From Lysobacter panacisoli (lineage in GTDB: Bacteria > Pseudomonadota > Gammaproteobacteria > Xanthomonadales > Xanthomonadaceae), in assembly GCF_009765165.1 (NCBI RefSeq), contig NZ_VLNU01000001.1, positions 744,001 to 808,000 on the forward strand: a stretch of DNA of 64,000 nt, written 5' to 3'. A program made the translations under genes and the position numbers. Shown piece after piece: positions 1-9,205 of the stretch. The notes beneath the pieces were generated by a model, which saw only the letters and a program-made list of their open reading frames with translations, had not been told where the DNA came from and made no database searches. The stretch's first letter is position 1; every line of letters starts with the position of its first letter.

Positions 1-318
1 AGCCGCGGCCACCACGAACATGCTCGCGGTGGAGATGTTGAACGTGTGCGCGCCGTCGCCACCGGTGCCGACGATGTCGACCAGATGATCGCGATCGGCG
101 ACCTCCACCGGACGCGCGAACTCGCGCAGCACCGTCGCCGCGCCGGCGATCTCGCCGACCGTTTCCTTCTTCACGCGCAGGCCGGTGAGGATCGCGGACG
201 TCATGGTCGGCGTGACTTCGCCGCGCATGATCATGCGCATCAGATCCACCATCTCGTCGTGGAAGATCTCGCGATGCTCGATGGTGCGCTGCAGGGCTTC
301 TTGCGGAGTGATGGGCAT
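1..318 (-). CDS. trpD: Anthranilate phosphoribosyltransferase, N-terminal part (TrpD), cut by window edge
   Basis: TrpD transfers phosphoribosyl from PRPP to anthranilate, the second step of tryptophan synthesis, in the cytoplasm. Only the first 106 codons are inside the window; the gene runs off the left edge. The start ATG encodes [16 protein letters not shown], followed by the helical N-terminal domain. The phosphoribosyl-binding glycine motif [15 protein letters not shown] then appears, typical of this family. It lies 39 bp downstream of trpG on the same strand, so the two are almost certainly co-transcribed. Identity is secure; the C-terminal half cannot be judged here. Confidence 0.95.
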   Translation of the reverse strand, partial: MPITPQEALQRTIEHREIFHDEMVDLMRMIMRGEVTPTMTSAILTGLRVKKETVGEIAGAATVLREFARPVEVADRDHLVDIVGTGGDGAHTFNISTASMFVVAAA

Positions 319-357
319 GGTCGTGGGGCCGGCGGGGCAGCCGCGTCGTTCTCTACT

Positions 358-948
358 TTAGCGTTCGAGGAAGTTCTTCAGCAGCGCGTGGCCGTGCTCG
401 GTGAGGATCGACTCGGGATGGAACTGCACGCCCTCGACCGGGTGCTCACGGTGGCGCAGACCCATGATCTCGTCGAACTCGGAGCCGCCGGCGCCGTCGT
501 CGACCTCGGTCCAAGCCGTGATTTCCAGGCTCTCGGGCAGGGTATCGCGGGCGACGACCAGCGAGTGGTAGCGCGTGGCCTCGTAGTTGTCCGGCAGCCC
601 GGCGAACACGCCCCTGCCCTCGTGGCGGATGCGCGAGGTCTTGCCGTGCATGATCCGCTTGGCGCGCACGACGTCGCCGCCATAGGCCTGGCCCAGGCTC
701 TGGTGGCCCAGGCACACGCCGAACACCGGGATGCGCGGGCCGAGCTGGCGGATCACCTCGACCGACACGCCCGCTTCGTTGGGCGTGCACGGTCCCGGCG
801 ATACCACGATGCGCTCGGGCGCCAACGCCTCGATCTGCGCGACCGACAGTTCATCGTTGCGGACCACCTTCACCTCCGCCCCGAGCGCCTGCAGGTACTG
901 CACGAGGTTGTAGGTGAAGCTGTCGTAGTTGTCGATCATCAACAGCAT
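358..948 (-). CDS. trpG: Anthranilate synthase component II (glutamine amidotransferase subunit)
   Basis: Supplies ammonia from glutamine to TrpE for anthranilate synthesis. At 196 residues it has the usual length of a class I glutamine amidotransferase. The nucleophile elbow GVCLGHQ places the catalytic cysteine at residue 79. The C-terminal HPES motif supplies the other triad residues, His177 and Glu179. The N-terminus [19 protein letters not shown] and the oxyanion segment PGPCTP are textbook TrpG/PabA. TrpG and PabA cannot be fully separated by sequence; linkage to trpD favours TrpG, although it may serve PabB as well. trpE is on the same strand but 3.7 kb upstream, separated by unrelated genes. 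Confidence 0.95.
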   Translation of the reverse strand: MLLMIDNYDSFTYNLVQYLQALGAEVKVVRNDELSVAQIEALAPERIVVSPGPCTPNEAGVSVEVIRQLGPRIPVFGVCLGHQSLGQAYGGDVVRAKRIMHGKTSRIRHEGRGVFAGLPDNYEATRYHSLVVARDTLPESLEITAWTEVDDGAGGSEFDEIMGLRHREHPVEGVQFHPESILTEHGHALLKNFLER

Positions 949-1255
949 CGGCGGGGACTCGCAGGAAGAAGGGCCCGGACGGCGCGCGCGGGCAAGCCGC
1001 CATTATCCCGCGCGACCGGGGGTCGTTGCGTGGTGGGCGTGGATCGGGGGCGCGGGGCCGCGGATACGGCCGGGGATGGATCAGTGCGGGAAGCGGAGGT
1101 CACAGCGCGGTTCCTGTGGCGACGACGGGACGAGGCGGACGGAAGCCAGAGGCCACCATCGCCAACCCCGGTCGGCGGCAAGGAACTGCGGGAAGGGACG
1201 CACGATCATGGCCCGTACTGTAGCGGCTCCGCGCGCATGGCGCGAGCCGCGCGGC
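949..1255. other. Intergenic region upstream of trpG
   Basis: About 307 bp between the end of the histidine kinase gene and the start of trpG. I see no convincing small gene, leader peptide with tandem Trp codons, or strong terminator. It presumably carries the trpG promoter, but no clear -35/-10 pair stands out. Confidence 0.4.
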
Positions 1256-2605
1256 TCACGCCACCGGCAGCACCACCTGCGCGCGCAGGCCCGGTGTGCG
1301 GTCGAGGAGGAGGATGTGCCCGCCGTGGCGGTGCGCGATCGCGCGCGCCAGGCTCAGGCCGAGCCCGCTGCCCGGCGTGCCTCGATGCGATTCCAGGCGC
1401 TGGAAGCGGTCGAACACGCGCTCGCGGTCGGCCTCGGGAATGCCCGGCCCGGCGTCGTCGATCCACAGCACCGCGCCGTCCGCCGTGGCCGGCAGGGCGA
1501 TCGCGACGTCGCTGCCCGCGGGGGCGTACTTGAGCGCGTTGTCGAGCAGGTTGACCAGCATCTGGAACAGCTGGTCGCGGTCGCCGCGCACCTGCACCGG
1601 ATGCAGTTGCGCGTGCAGGCGGATCGCGCGCTCGCCGCCGATCGGCGTGTACAGCTCCACTGCATCGGCCACGAGTGCGGACAGATCGAGCAGCGGCCCT
1701 TCCGAGGCCGGCGGCTGCGCCTCGATGCGCGCCAGCCGCAACAGCGCACCGAACGTGTGCAGCAGCTGGTCGGTTTCCAGCACGGCCGCGTCGAGCGCGG
1801 CGCGATCGGCGGTGTCCTCGCCGGTGCGACGACGCAGGTCTTCGAGCCGATTGCGCAGTCGCGTGAGCGGCGTGCGCAGGTCGTGGGCGATGTGGTCGGT
1901 CGCGTGGCGTACGCCGCCGAGCAGCTCCTCGATGCGGTCGAGCATCGCGTTGAAGCGGCGCGCGAGCCGGTCGAACGCGTCGTTGCTGCCGTCCAGCGGA
2001 ACGCGCAGGTCGAGCTCGCCACCACCGACGCGAACGGCGGTGCGGTCGAGGCTGCCCAGGCGCCGTGCCACCCAGCGCGAGGTCAGTGCACCGGCCAGCG
2101 CGCCGAGCGTTGCGGCGACCAGCAGCGCGACCAGCGCGGTGCGCAGCATCAGCGCGAGGAACCGGTCCTGAGACTGCAAGCGCAAACCGGTGAGCAGCTC
2201 ACTGCCGTCGCCGAGCGGTTGCAGGTACGCAAGCACACGCGGCGAATCGCCGTTGCGTTCGAACGTCACCCAGCGCGGTCGCGGTTTCGACGGCTTCGCG
2301 ACTGGCAACGACGACGCCTCGCCGAGCAGCACGTTGCCGCTCGCGCCGATCAGCGCATACACCGCGTCGGGATCGTCGGGCGCCTCGATGCGGTCACGCA
2401 GTTCGACTTCCAGTGCGGTGCGACCACCCTCGCGGTACAGCTCGACCAGCCCCGCCGCGTCGGTACGCACCAGTTCGCGCGCGTCCTGCAGCAACAGCGT
2501 GGAGACGGCGACGTACACGCCCACGCCCAGCACCACGAACGCCAGCAGGAACGACGCCATGACCGCGAGGGCCAGGCGCGTGCTGGTCGAGCGCAGCATG
2601 CTCAT
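1256..2605 (-). CDS. Two-component sensor histidine kinase (HAMP, HisKA, HATPase)
   Basis: Membrane sensor kinase of 449 residues. A first transmembrane helix lies near residues 12-37, a short periplasmic sensor follows (about 40-145), and a second helix spans about 152-176. Then come a HAMP linker, the dimerisation/phosphoacceptor motif with His241 in HIAHDLRTPLTRL, and the ATPase domain with NLLDNALKYAP, DDAGPGIP and GSGLGLSLA boxes. The frame is open further upstream, but the ATG at 2605 overlaps the response-regulator stop as ATGA, so it is the natural start and implies translational coupling. The architecture resembles the QseC/PhoQ/heavy-metal sensor group; the signal cannot be inferred from sequence. 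Confidence 0.92.
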   Translation of the reverse strand: MSMLRSTSTRLALAVMASFLLAFVVLGVGVYVAVSTLLLQDARELVRTDAAGLVELYREGGRTALEVELRDRIEAPDDPDAVYALIGASGNVLLGEASSLPVAKPSKPRPRWVTFERNGDSPRVLAYLQPLGDGSELLTGLRLQSQDRFLALMLRTALVALLVAATLGALAGALTSRWVARRLGSLDRTAVRVGGGELDLRVPLDGSNDAFDRLARRFNAMLDRIEELLGGVRHATDHIAHDLRTPLTRLRNRLEDLRRRTGEDTADRAALDAAVLETDQLLHTFGALLRLARIEAQPPASEGPLLDLSALVADAVELYTPIGGERAIRLHAQLHPVQVRGDRDQLFQMLVNLLDNALKYAPAGSDVAIALPATADGAVLWIDDAGPGIPEADRERVFDRFQRLESHRGTPGSGLGLSLARAIAHRHGGHILLLDRTPGLRAQVVLPVA

Positions 2606-3276
2606 TCGCCGAGCCGGTATCCCGCGCCGCGCACGGTGTGCAGCAGCGGCGACTCGAAGCCGTGGTCGATCTTCTGCCGCAAGCGGCTGATGTGCACGTC
2701 GATCACGTTGGTCTGCGGATCGAAGTGGTAGTCCCACACCGCCTCCAGCAGCATGGTGCGCGTAACCACGCGACCGGCCTGGCGCATCAGGTATTCGAGC
2801 AGGCGGTACTCGCGCGGTTGCAGCTCGATGCGCTTGCCAGCGCGGCGCGCGTCGCGCGAGAGCAGGTCCAGCTCGAGGTCGCCCACCTGCAGGCGGACGG
2901 GTTCGCGCGGTTCATCGCGCGTGCGGCGCACGATGCTGTCCAGCCGCGCGCTCAGTTCGGAGTAGGCGAACGGTTTGACCAGGTAATCGTCGGCGCCCGC
3001 ACGCAGGCCTTCGACACGATGGTCCACCTCGCCCAGCGCGGTCAGCAGCAGCAGCGGCGTGCGGTTGCCCGCGCCGCGCAGCGTCTGCAGCAGCACCAGC
3101 CCGTCGAGCCCGGGCAGCATGCGGTCGAGCACGACCGCGTCGAAGGTTTCGGTGGTCGCAAGGAACAGACCGGTCTTGCCGTCGCCGACGTGCTCGACGG
3201 TGTGACCGTCCTCGCGCAGTCCCTTGCCGATGAAGGCCGCGGTGTGGGGATCGTCTTCGATCAGCAGGACGCGCAT
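2602..3276 (-). CDS. OmpR/PhoB-family response regulator
   Basis: DNA-binding partner of the downstream histidine kinase. The receiver domain begins MRVLLIEDD, with the phosphoacceptor Asp51 in VVLDRMLPG and the conserved lysine in YLVKPFAYSEL. The C-terminal half is an OmpR-type winged helix (LLSRDARRAGKRIELQPREYRLLEYL through VIDVHISRLRQKID and the closing RGAGYRL). An in-frame ATG four codons earlier exists, but the chosen ATG has a GGGAG Shine-Dalgarno five to six bases upstream. The length of 224 residues is standard for the family. The stop overlaps the kinase start by four bases. Confidence 0.93.
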   Translation of the reverse strand: MRVLLIEDDPHTAAFIGKGLREDGHTVEHVGDGKTGLFLATTETFDAVVLDRMLPGLDGLVLLQTLRGAGNRTPLLLLTALGEVDHRVEGLRAGADDYLVKPFAYSELSARLDSIVRRTRDEPREPVRLQVGDLELDLLSRDARRAGKRIELQPREYRLLEYLMRQAGRVVTRTMLLEAVWDYHFDPQTNVIDVHISRLRQKIDHGFESPLLHTVRGAGYRLGE

Positions 3277-3294
3277 GGCAACTCCCAACGTCGG

Positions 3295-3336
3295 AAAAAA
3301 GGATACCCCGCCGACAGGGAGATCGACGGGGTATCC
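3295..3336 (-). terminator. Rho-independent terminator of the small secreted protein gene
   Basis: Read on the minus strand, a 10-bp perfect stem (GGATACCCCG / CGGGGTATCC) closes a short loop and is followed directly by six T residues. It separates the small secreted protein gene from the two-component operon, though some read-through into the latter is possible. Confidence 0.85.
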
Positions 3337-3422
3337 GCCCGCGTTGCACGGGCTCCGGGGACAGGCTTCAGGAACAGGGTTCAGGAACGGGCTTGAGGAC
3401 GCACTTCAACAGCGGACTTGGA

Positions 3423-3608
3423 TCAGCTCTTCTTCGCGTCGGCGCTCGGGGTCTGGGTCTTGGTCTCGGCCTTCTTGCCCGCGTGCTTGTGCTTGGCGAC
3501 GGTCGTCTTGGCGGGCGCGGCCGGCGGGTTGGACGACGGCGGCGCGGCCAGGGCGGCACCGGCGAACGCGGTCAGGGCAACAGCGAACAGGGACTTGCGG
3601 AGGTTCAT
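3423..3608 (-). CDS. Small secreted Ala/Lys-rich protein
   Basis: A 61-residue protein with a clean signal peptide (MNLRKSLFAVALTAFAGAALA) and a predicted mature part of about 40 residues rich in Ala, Pro, Lys, Thr and Ser (for example KTTVAKHKHAGKKAETKTQT). It has a good AGGAGT ribosome site just before the ATG. I do not recognise a family with certainty. The low-complexity basic mature part recalls acid-shock (Asr-like) proteins, but this is only a composition argument. It sits directly upstream of a two-component system and has its own terminator, which suggests an independently and strongly expressed envelope protein. Confidence 0.75.
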   Translation of the reverse strand: MNLRKSLFAVALTAFAGAALAAPPSSNPPAAPAKTTVAKHKHAGKKAETKTQTPSADAKKS

Positions 3609-3775
3609 GGGTGACTCCTGATGAGGACATCGCGGTGATGGATTCGGCGTCGGCACATCTCCGGCGCAGGATCAGAGTGCGCGCGACAGCCTCACCGGCC
3701 CCTTTCCGGCACATGAAAGATCGGTAATGTTCGCGGCGCCGCAGAAAGCGGCGCCACGTGCGCTCAGCGGCGCGC

Positions 3776-4477
3776 TCAGGCTGCGCCGCTGCCCCGTCGC
3801 AGCGGCACCGGCGCGGTGGCGATGCGGCTCTTCAGGTCCGACATCGTGCCGGGCAGGACCACCAGGTACGTCAGCAGCTGTTCGGCCAGTTCCAGCAGCA
3901 GTTCCGCAGTGACCTTGTCGATGGTCGCCTCGTCGTCGAACTGGCGACCGAAGGTGCCGCCCGCCGCGAGCAACTGCGCGATGTCCTGCAACGGACGCGA
4001 GAGGTCCACGTCCTGCGGGAGCGCTTCGAGCTTGCGCGTGAGCGAAAGCTCGCGCTTGTCCTCGGCCAGCATGCGCGTGGCCAGGCCGCCGATCAGATGG
4101 CGCACGGTCAATGCCGTCGCACCCCATTCGGCACGGTTGTAGAGCTTGAGCGCGGATTCGTAGCTGCGTGCCAGCGGCGCGGACAGCGCCTGCAGGTGCT
4201 CGACACCCGACATCGGTTCGCGCCCGGCGGGCTTGGGATAGCAGAACAGTCCGCCTTCCTTGCGCGTGCCATCGGCTTCGAGCAGCTGGACGAACAGCAC
4301 CGCCTCCTCGCAGCGCGCGCACACCAGCTCGCTCGCGGCGAGCTGGCGCCCATGCTCCTGCCACGTTCGCGCCTCGAACACCGCCTCTTTCAGGCAGTGC
4401 GGGCAGATGACCTCGACGGTCCGCGGAAACGTATTGGAAAACCGGGATTGAACGAGGTTGTCTTGGACGAGTTGCAT
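3776..4477 (-). CDS. Zinc-ribbon protein with DUF4145-like domain
   Basis: A 233-residue cytoplasmic protein of unknown role. Residues 1-75 contain two CxxC pairs (CPHC near residue 26 and CARC near residue 55), which look like a zinc ribbon. The rest is mainly helical, with AEWGATALTVRHLIGGLATRML, and resembles the DUF4145 family often seen alone or in defence-associated proteins. The ATG is chosen for the strong GGAGG site upstream; the frame is open 11 codons further. It lies between trpE and the small secreted protein, with no overlap to either. No catalytic motif is seen. Confidence 0.75.
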   Translation of the reverse strand: MQLVQDNLVQSRFSNTFPRTVEVICPHCLKEAVFEARTWQEHGRQLAASELVCARCEEAVLFVQLLEADGTRKEGGLFCYPKPAGREPMSGVEHLQALSAPLARSYESALKLYNRAEWGATALTVRHLIGGLATRMLAEDKRELSLTRKLEALPQDVDLSRPLQDIAQLLAAGGTFGRQFDDEATIDKVTAELLLELAEQLLTYLVVLPGTMSDLKSRIATAPVPLRRGSGAA

Positions 4478-4676
4478 CGCCGCCTCCTTCCCGCTGGTTC
4501 GTGATCCCAACGAAGTACGCCGGGCCGCTGGTGCACGACGACCTCACGCCGCCAGTGAACACCGGCGTTTGTGAATAAAACGTTGTGGAGGCGCGTTCGC
4601 GGTCAACCTGCGCGCACGATCTCTGCGGCCGGCGATGAAGGCCGCGTGGAGACGATGCGGCGGACGGCGAACGCCG

Positions 4677-6164
4677 TCACAGTCCCTTGGCGGCCTGCGC
4701 GACCGCGCGGAACAACGCGCGCCCCTTGTTCATCGTCTCCTCCCACTCCATCGCGGGATCGGAGTCGTAGACGATGCCGGCGCCGGCCTGCACGTACAGG
4801 CGCCCGTCCTGGATCACCGCGGTGCGGATCGCGATGGCCGTATCCGCGTCGCCGCTGCGTCCTTCCTCGCCCCAGCCGATGTAGCCGATGGAACCGGCGT
4901 AGACGTTGCGCCGGATCGGTTCGAGTTCGCGGATCACTTCCAGCGCGCGGATCTTCGGCGCGCCGCTGACCGTGCCGGCGGGGAACGTCGCGCGCAGCAC
5001 GTCGGCGTAGCTCAGGTCCGGCTTCAGCGTGCCGGTCACTTCGCTGACGATGTGCATGACGTGGGAATAGCGTTCGATCACGAACTGCTCGCCCACTTCC
5101 ACGCTGCCCGCTTGCGACACGCGACCGACGTCGTTGCGGCCGAGGTCGATCAGCATCAGGTGTTCGGCGCGCTCCTTCGGATCGGCCAGCAGCTCGGCTT
5201 CGAGCGCGGCGTCCTGCTCCGGCGTCTCGCCGCGCGGGCGCGTGCCGGCGATCGGACGCACCGTCACGATGCCGTCCTGCAGTCGCACCAGGATTTCCGG
5301 CGAACTGCCGACGACCTGCGTGCCACCGACATCGAGGTAGTACATGTACGGCGACGGATTCAGCGCACGCAGCGCGCGATAGACATCGACAGGGCGCGCC
5401 TTGAACGGCACCGACAGGCGCTGGCTCAGCACGACCTGGAAGATGTCGCCGGCGCGGATGTACTCCTTCGATTTCTCCACCGCGTCGATGAAGCCTTCGC
5501 GGGTGAAGCCTGAGACGAAATCCGCCTCGTCGAGCACGCGGCCTTCCAGTGTCTCCGGATACCCCGGGCCGCCTTGCCGAAGGCGATGCACGAGTTCATC
5601 CAGGCGCCGGTTCGCGCGCGCCAGTGCGCGCGGCTCCGACGGATCGGCGTGCACGATCAGGTACAGCCGGCCCTTGAGATTGTCGAACACCGCCAGCTCG
5701 TCGCTCTGCATCAGCAGGATGTCGGGCGTGCCCAGTTCGTCCGGCTTGTCGCCACCGGCCAGGCGCGGCTCGATGTACTGGATGCATTCGAAACCGAACC
5801 AGCCGACGAGTCCGCCGGTGAAACCCGGCAGTCCCGGGATCTGCGGCACGCTGTGCGCGGTGCGCAGGCGCTCGACTTCGGCGAACGGATCCTCGACGAG
5901 GCGGCTCTCGACCAGTTCGCCGTCCTCGGTGACGAACAGCGTGTGGCCCGCGAAGGCGTACACGCGGCGCGCAGGCAGGCCGATGATCGAATAGCGGCCG
6001 AAGCGCTCGCCGCCTTCGACCGATTCGAACAGATAGGTATGCGGACCGTCGGCGAGCTTGAGGTAGACCGACAGCGGCGTGTCGAGGTCGCTCGGGACCT
6101 CGCGCACGACGGGAACGAGGGTGTGGCCGTCAGCGGCCTGGGACTGGAATTGTTCGGGAGACAC
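4677..6164 (-). CDS. trpE: Anthranilate synthase component I (GTG start)
   Basis: Converts chorismate to anthranilate using ammonia from TrpG. The 495-residue protein has the N-terminal feedback domain with a tryptophan-binding type segment ([18 protein letters not shown]). The chorismate-binding core carries the hallmark motifs [52 protein letters not shown] and the C-terminal [12 protein letters not shown]. The start is a GTG preceded by AGGA eight bases upstream; a nearby ATG is out of frame. Unlike many bacteria, trpE is not adjacent to trpG, which lies 3.7 kb downstream beyond a two-component system. Confidence 0.96.
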   Translation of the reverse strand: MSPEQFQSQAADGHTLVPVVREVPSDLDTPLSVYLKLADGPHTYLFESVEGGERFGRYSIIGLPARRVYAFAGHTLFVTEDGELVESRLVEDPFAEVERLRTAHSVPQIPGLPGFTGGLVGWFGFECIQYIEPRLAGGDKPDELGTPDILLMQSDELAVFDNLKGRLYLIVHADPSEPRALARANRRLDELVHRLRQGGPGYPETLEGRVLDEADFVSGFTREGFIDAVEKSKEYIRAGDIFQVVLSQRLSVPFKARPVDVYRALRALNPSPYMYYLDVGGTQVVGSSPEILVRLQDGIVTVRPIAGTRPRGETPEQDAALEAELLADPKERAEHLMLIDLGRNDVGRVSQAGSVEVGEQFVIERYSHVMHIVSEVTGTLKPDLSYADVLRATFPAGTVSGAPKIRALEVIRELEPIRRNVYAGSIGYIGWGEEGRSGDADTAIAIRTAVIQDGRLYVQAGAGIVYDSDPAMEWEETMNKGRALFRAVAQAAKGL

Positions 6165-6272
6165 GCGGCATGTCCTGGAAGGTCGGAAGGGAATCGGCGT
6201 TGGCGACGGGTCGCCATCGCCAGTCCGTGCCGGCCAGGAGATGCTGGTTCGCGAGGATCGGATGAACGCGGT

Positions 6273-7241
6273 TCATCGGCCTACTGTAGCGGCTTCGCGG
6301 GCCTCGCGCGACGCGTTGCGCCGGAGCAGCGGACAGTCGACCGGCAGGTGCATGCGCACGGCACCGGGCACGCACTCGATCGAGAAACGGCGCGCCTGCA
6401 CCGGCTCACCGTCGAGGTTGAGCGTGAGCGGCTCGTCGGATTCCACCGCCAACGCGCGCAGGCGCGCGCGTTCGGCCACTCGATCCAGCGCGGCATGACG
6501 ACCCTCGCGCAGCACCGTGGCGATGGTGGACGCGACCTCGCCACTGAGTTCGGGAACCACGGTGAGATCGAACAGTCCGTCGTCGACCAGCGCATCCGGG
6601 CACAGCACCTGACCGCCGCCGGCCTGCCGACCATTGCCGATACCAAGCGCGAGGAACGCGCCGTCCCGCGCGAAATCCGCGCCGCGCAGGCGCGCGGATA
6701 CCGGCTCGATGCGACCCACGCGCGCGACACCGGTGATGAAATACGCCAGTCCACCGAGCAGGTTCTTCAGACCGTCGTCGGTCTCGACCGTGATGTCGGT
6801 GCCGAAGCCGCCGCTGGCGAGGTTGGCGCACCAGCGGCGCTCGCCGTCCGCATCGATGCGCAGCAGGTCGATGGGAGTTGCGCCCGTTTCGCGAACCAGG
6901 CGCAGTGCATCGGTCGGCGTCGGCGGGATTTCCGCCGCCGTCGCGAAATCGTTGGCGGTGCCCAGTGGAACGAGCGCGAGCGTGGGCGTGTCGCGCCGCG
7001 TATCCGCCGATTCCGCGAGCGCCGCGGCGACTTCGCCGAGCGTGCCGTCGCCGCCACCGGCGATCACGCAATCGCAGCCGTCCGCGATCGCTTCCTCGAC
7101 GTGGCGTCGTGCATCGCCGTGTTCCCACGTCACGCGCACCTCGAGCGCGACGCCGGCGTCGCGCATCGCGCCGACCGCTTCGCGCACGCTGTCGTCGCCT
7201 GCGGACTTGCCGTTGAGGATGAGGCGCCAGTGATTCGTCAT
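6273..7241 (-). CDS. yegS: YegS-like diacylglycerol/lipid kinase
   Basis: Member of the DAGK-catalytic family that phosphorylates lipids such as phosphatidylglycerol or diacylglycerol at the membrane face. At 322 residues it is full length. The nucleotide-binding motif [17 protein letters not shown] is near residues 60-76, and PLGTANDFA follows at about residue 105. The second domain has the usual C-terminal beta sandwich ([26 protein letters not shown]). It follows trpE upstream by about 110 bp in the same orientation but looks functionally unrelated. Family assignment is firm; the lipid substrate is not determinable. Confidence 0.9.
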   Translation of the reverse strand: MTNHWRLILNGKSAGDDSVREAVGAMRDAGVALEVRVTWEHGDARRHVEEAIADGCDCVIAGGGDGTLGEVAAALAESADTRRDTPTLALVPLGTANDFATAAEIPPTPTDALRLVRETGATPIDLLRIDADGERRWCANLASGGFGTDITVETDDGLKNLLGGLAYFITGVARVGRIEPVSARLRGADFARDGAFLALGIGNGRQAGGGQVLCPDALVDDGLFDLTVVPELSGEVASTIATVLREGRHAALDRVAERARLRALAVESDEPLTLNLDGEPVQARRFSIECVPGAVRMHLPVDCPLLRRNASREAREAATVGR

Positions 7242-7424
7242 CGCCGCCGCTGTCGTGGACCAGACCGCAGGCTACGCAACGCGGACGGGAGCGATCGTGA
7301 ACGGGGAACTGCGCACGCGATTGAAGAACCCTGCAGCGCGTCACACATCCGTCATCGAAAGCCCGGAGAATCAGAGTCCATTCTCAAGGACGACGGACGG
7401 AGGCGGGATTGCCTCCAAGTATCC

Positions 7425-7452
7425 AGCGGCAAGCCAGCGATGGCTTGCCGCT
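7425..7452. terminator. Strong hairpin downstream of rpe-rraA
   Basis: A 12-bp perfect stem (AGCGGCAAGCCA / TGGCTTGCCGCT) with a GCGA tetraloop lies just past the rraA stop. The T-rich flank (TTGCTTT) is on the plus-strand side, so as a rho-independent terminator for the minus-strand operon it lacks an ideal U tract; it may still end or stabilise that transcript. Confidence 0.6.
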
Positions 7453-7472
7453 TTGCTTTGCGAATGCCGGGC

Positions 7473-7946
7473 TCAGCGCAGGTCGGTATCGGCGACGACC
7501 ACGCCGTCTTCGTCTGCGCACAGCCAGTCGCCGGGACGGATGCGCACGCCGCCGAATTCGACGTCGACATCGCGTTCGCCCGCGCCGAGTTTCTCGGTCT
7601 TGCGCGGGCAGGTGCCCAGCGCCTTGACGCCCAGTTCGAGTGCACCGATCGCGCCGCTGTCGCGGATCGCGCCGAACACCACCACGCCGGCCCAGCCGTT
7701 CTCGGCCGCGCGTGCGGCGAGCAGGTCGCCGAGCATCGCTCGTTGCATCGAACCGCCGCCGTCGATCACCAGCACGCGGCCCTGCCCGGCTTCGTCGACC
7801 GCTTCGCGCACGCGCGAGTTGTCCTCGACCGCGCGCACCGTGCTGACGATGCCGTTGAATGCCAGTCGTCCGCCGTAGTCGCGCAACGGCAGGTCGACCA
7901 CGCGAACCTGCGCGTCGTGGAGATCGCACAGGTCGCAGGTGTTCAT
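7473..7946 (-). CDS. rraA: Ribonuclease E activity regulator RraA family protein
   Basis: A 157-residue protein of the RraA / 4-hydroxy-4-methyl-2-oxoglutarate aldolase fold. It aligns along its length with E. coli Rra[18 protein letters not shown] at the N-terminus, FGGR-like DYGGRLAF, the central [18 protein letters not shown] motif, and the C-terminal [19 protein letters not shown]. RraA binds and inhibits RNase E; related proteins are metal-dependent aldolases, so the exact role is inferred. The ATG overlaps the rpe stop as ATGA, indicating translational coupling. Confidence 0.9.
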   Translation of the reverse strand: MNTCDLCDLHDAQVRVVDLPLRDYGGRLAFNGIVSTVRAVEDNSRVREAVDEAGQGRVLVIDGGGSMQRAMLGDLLAARAAENGWAGVVVFGAIRDSGAIGALELGVKALGTCPRKTEKLGAGERDVDVEFGGVRIRPGDWLCADEDGVVVADTDLR

Positions 7947-8617
7947 GCGCGGGCCTTGGCCACCGCGTCCTTCATGCGGGCGATGACGTCCGCATAGTCG
8001 GGCGCGTTGAAGATGGCGGAACCGGCCACGAAGGTATCCGCGCCGGCGGCGGCGATCTCGCCGATGTTGTCGGCCTTGACGCCGCCGTCGATCTCCAGCC
8101 GGATCGGCTTGCCGCTGCGATCGATCATCGCGCGCACGCGGCGCAGTTTTTCCAGTGCGGAGGGAATGAAGCTCTGTCCGCCGAAGCCGGGATTCACCGA
8201 CATCAGCAGCACCATGTCGAGGTCTTCCAGCACCCACTCCAGCACATCCACCGGCGTGGCGGGATTGAGCACCAGGCCGGCCTGGCAACCGTGCGACTTG
8301 ATGAGCTGGATCGTGCGGTGCACGTGCGCGCTGGCTTCGGGATGGAAGCTGATCAACGAGGCGCCGGCCTTGGCGAAATCGGGAACGATGCGATCGACCG
8401 GCTCCACCATCAGGTGCACGTCGATCGGTGCGGTCACGCCGTGCTTGCGCAGCGCTTCGCACACCATCGGGCCGATGGTGAGGTTGGGCACGTAGTGGTT
8501 GTCCATCACGTCGAAATGGACCCAGTCGGCACCGGCCTTGAGCACGTTGTCGACCTCCTCGCCGAGCCGGGCGAAGTTGGCCGAAAGGATGGACGGGGCG
8601 ATGACGGTGGATTGCAT
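7943..8617 (-). CDS. rpe: Ribulose-phosphate 3-epimerase
   Basis: Interconverts ribulose 5-phosphate and xylulose 5-phosphate in the pentose phosphate pathway. The 224-residue TIM barrel shows all metal and catalytic residues: His34 and Asp36 in [18 protein letters not shown], His68 in DVHLMVEP, and Asp177 in LEIDGGV. The phosphate-binding loops NPGFGGQ and GSAIF are also present. It forms a tight pair with rraA through a 4-bp overlap. The family identity is very secure. Confidence 0.97.
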   Translation of the reverse strand: MQSTVIAPSILSANFARLGEEVDNVLKAGADWVHFDVMDNHYVPNLTIGPMVCEALRKHGVTAPIDVHLMVEPVDRIVPDFAKAGASLISFHPEASAHVHRTIQLIKSHGCQAGLVLNPATPVDVLEWVLEDLDMVLLMSVNPGFGGQSFIPSALEKLRRVRAMIDRSGKPIRLEIDGGVKADNIGEIAAAGADTFVAGSAIFNAPDYADVIARMKDAVAKARA

Positions 8618-8710
8618 GGGCGATCTCGTGCGTGGGTCGGTATTCGCCTTCCCGCTCGGGAAGGTGGAAAGCGCAGCCGGCCGATTCGCCCGCAGGCGTC
8701 CGGCACGACC

Positions 8711-9046
8711 TTACCTGCTGCGACGCAGGGTCTTGATGCGGTCGTAGGCCTGGTTGATCTCGCGGGCCTTGGTTTCGGCCTGCTCGCGCAGTTCGCGCGC
8801 GGCGCCGGCGACCCGGTCCGGGTGGTACTGGGCGATCAGCCGCCGATAAGCCTGATCGACCTCGGCATCGGTGGCGTCGGAGGTCAGGCCCAGCGCGGCG
8901 TACGGATTGTCGCGGCTCAGCTTGAACCAGTCCGTGTCGAAGGCGTGGCCGATCAGCAGCCCGATCAGGGCGCCGAACAGCGGGTTCGTGCGGAACAGGG
9001 CCGCACCGGCAAAGAAGCCCAACAGCTTGCCGTACCAGCGTTTCAT
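8711..9046 (-). CDS. Short membrane-anchored J-domain protein
   Basis: A 111-residue protein with an N-terminal hydrophobic, glycine-rich segment ([29 protein letters not shown]) that resembles the membrane/TerB-linker part of DjlA. A C-terminal J domain follows at about residues 45-111, with the HPD tripeptide in AQYHPDRV. It would recruit DnaK at the membrane. The TerB domain of DjlA is absent, so this is a minimal form. The ATG at MKRWYGK is preferred because upstream in-frame sequence is low-quality and arginine/glycine rich. It is divergent from purC. Confidence 0.82.
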   Translation of the reverse strand: MKRWYGKLLGFFAGAALFRTNPLFGALIGLLIGHAFDTDWFKLSRDNPYAALGLTSDATDAEVDQAYRRLIAQYHPDRVAGAARELREQAETKAREINQAYDRIKTLRRSR

Positions 9047-9205
9047 CGTCCTCCGCGCCGCCCCAGCGGCCCCGTGCGCCTGTTGGCGACAGTGTACCTG
9101 CACGCCGCCGCCGGCCGGCGTACACTGGCCGGCCCTGTCGCGCACGCGCGCGAGTCAAGGCGAGCGTATGGCGGGGACTCCGTGCACCCATTGGGGATTC
9201 CTGCG

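Noticed and set aside
46..1533. Long open frame on the plus strand opposite trpG and the kinase
   Set aside because: It is the antisense of well-identified genes; the GC-rich DNA produces many such shadows, including 59777-63118 opposite the giant gene.
7242..7472. Possible small gene between yegS and rraA
   Set aside because: Frames are short, have no ribosome site and no domain; the region is dominated by hairpins.
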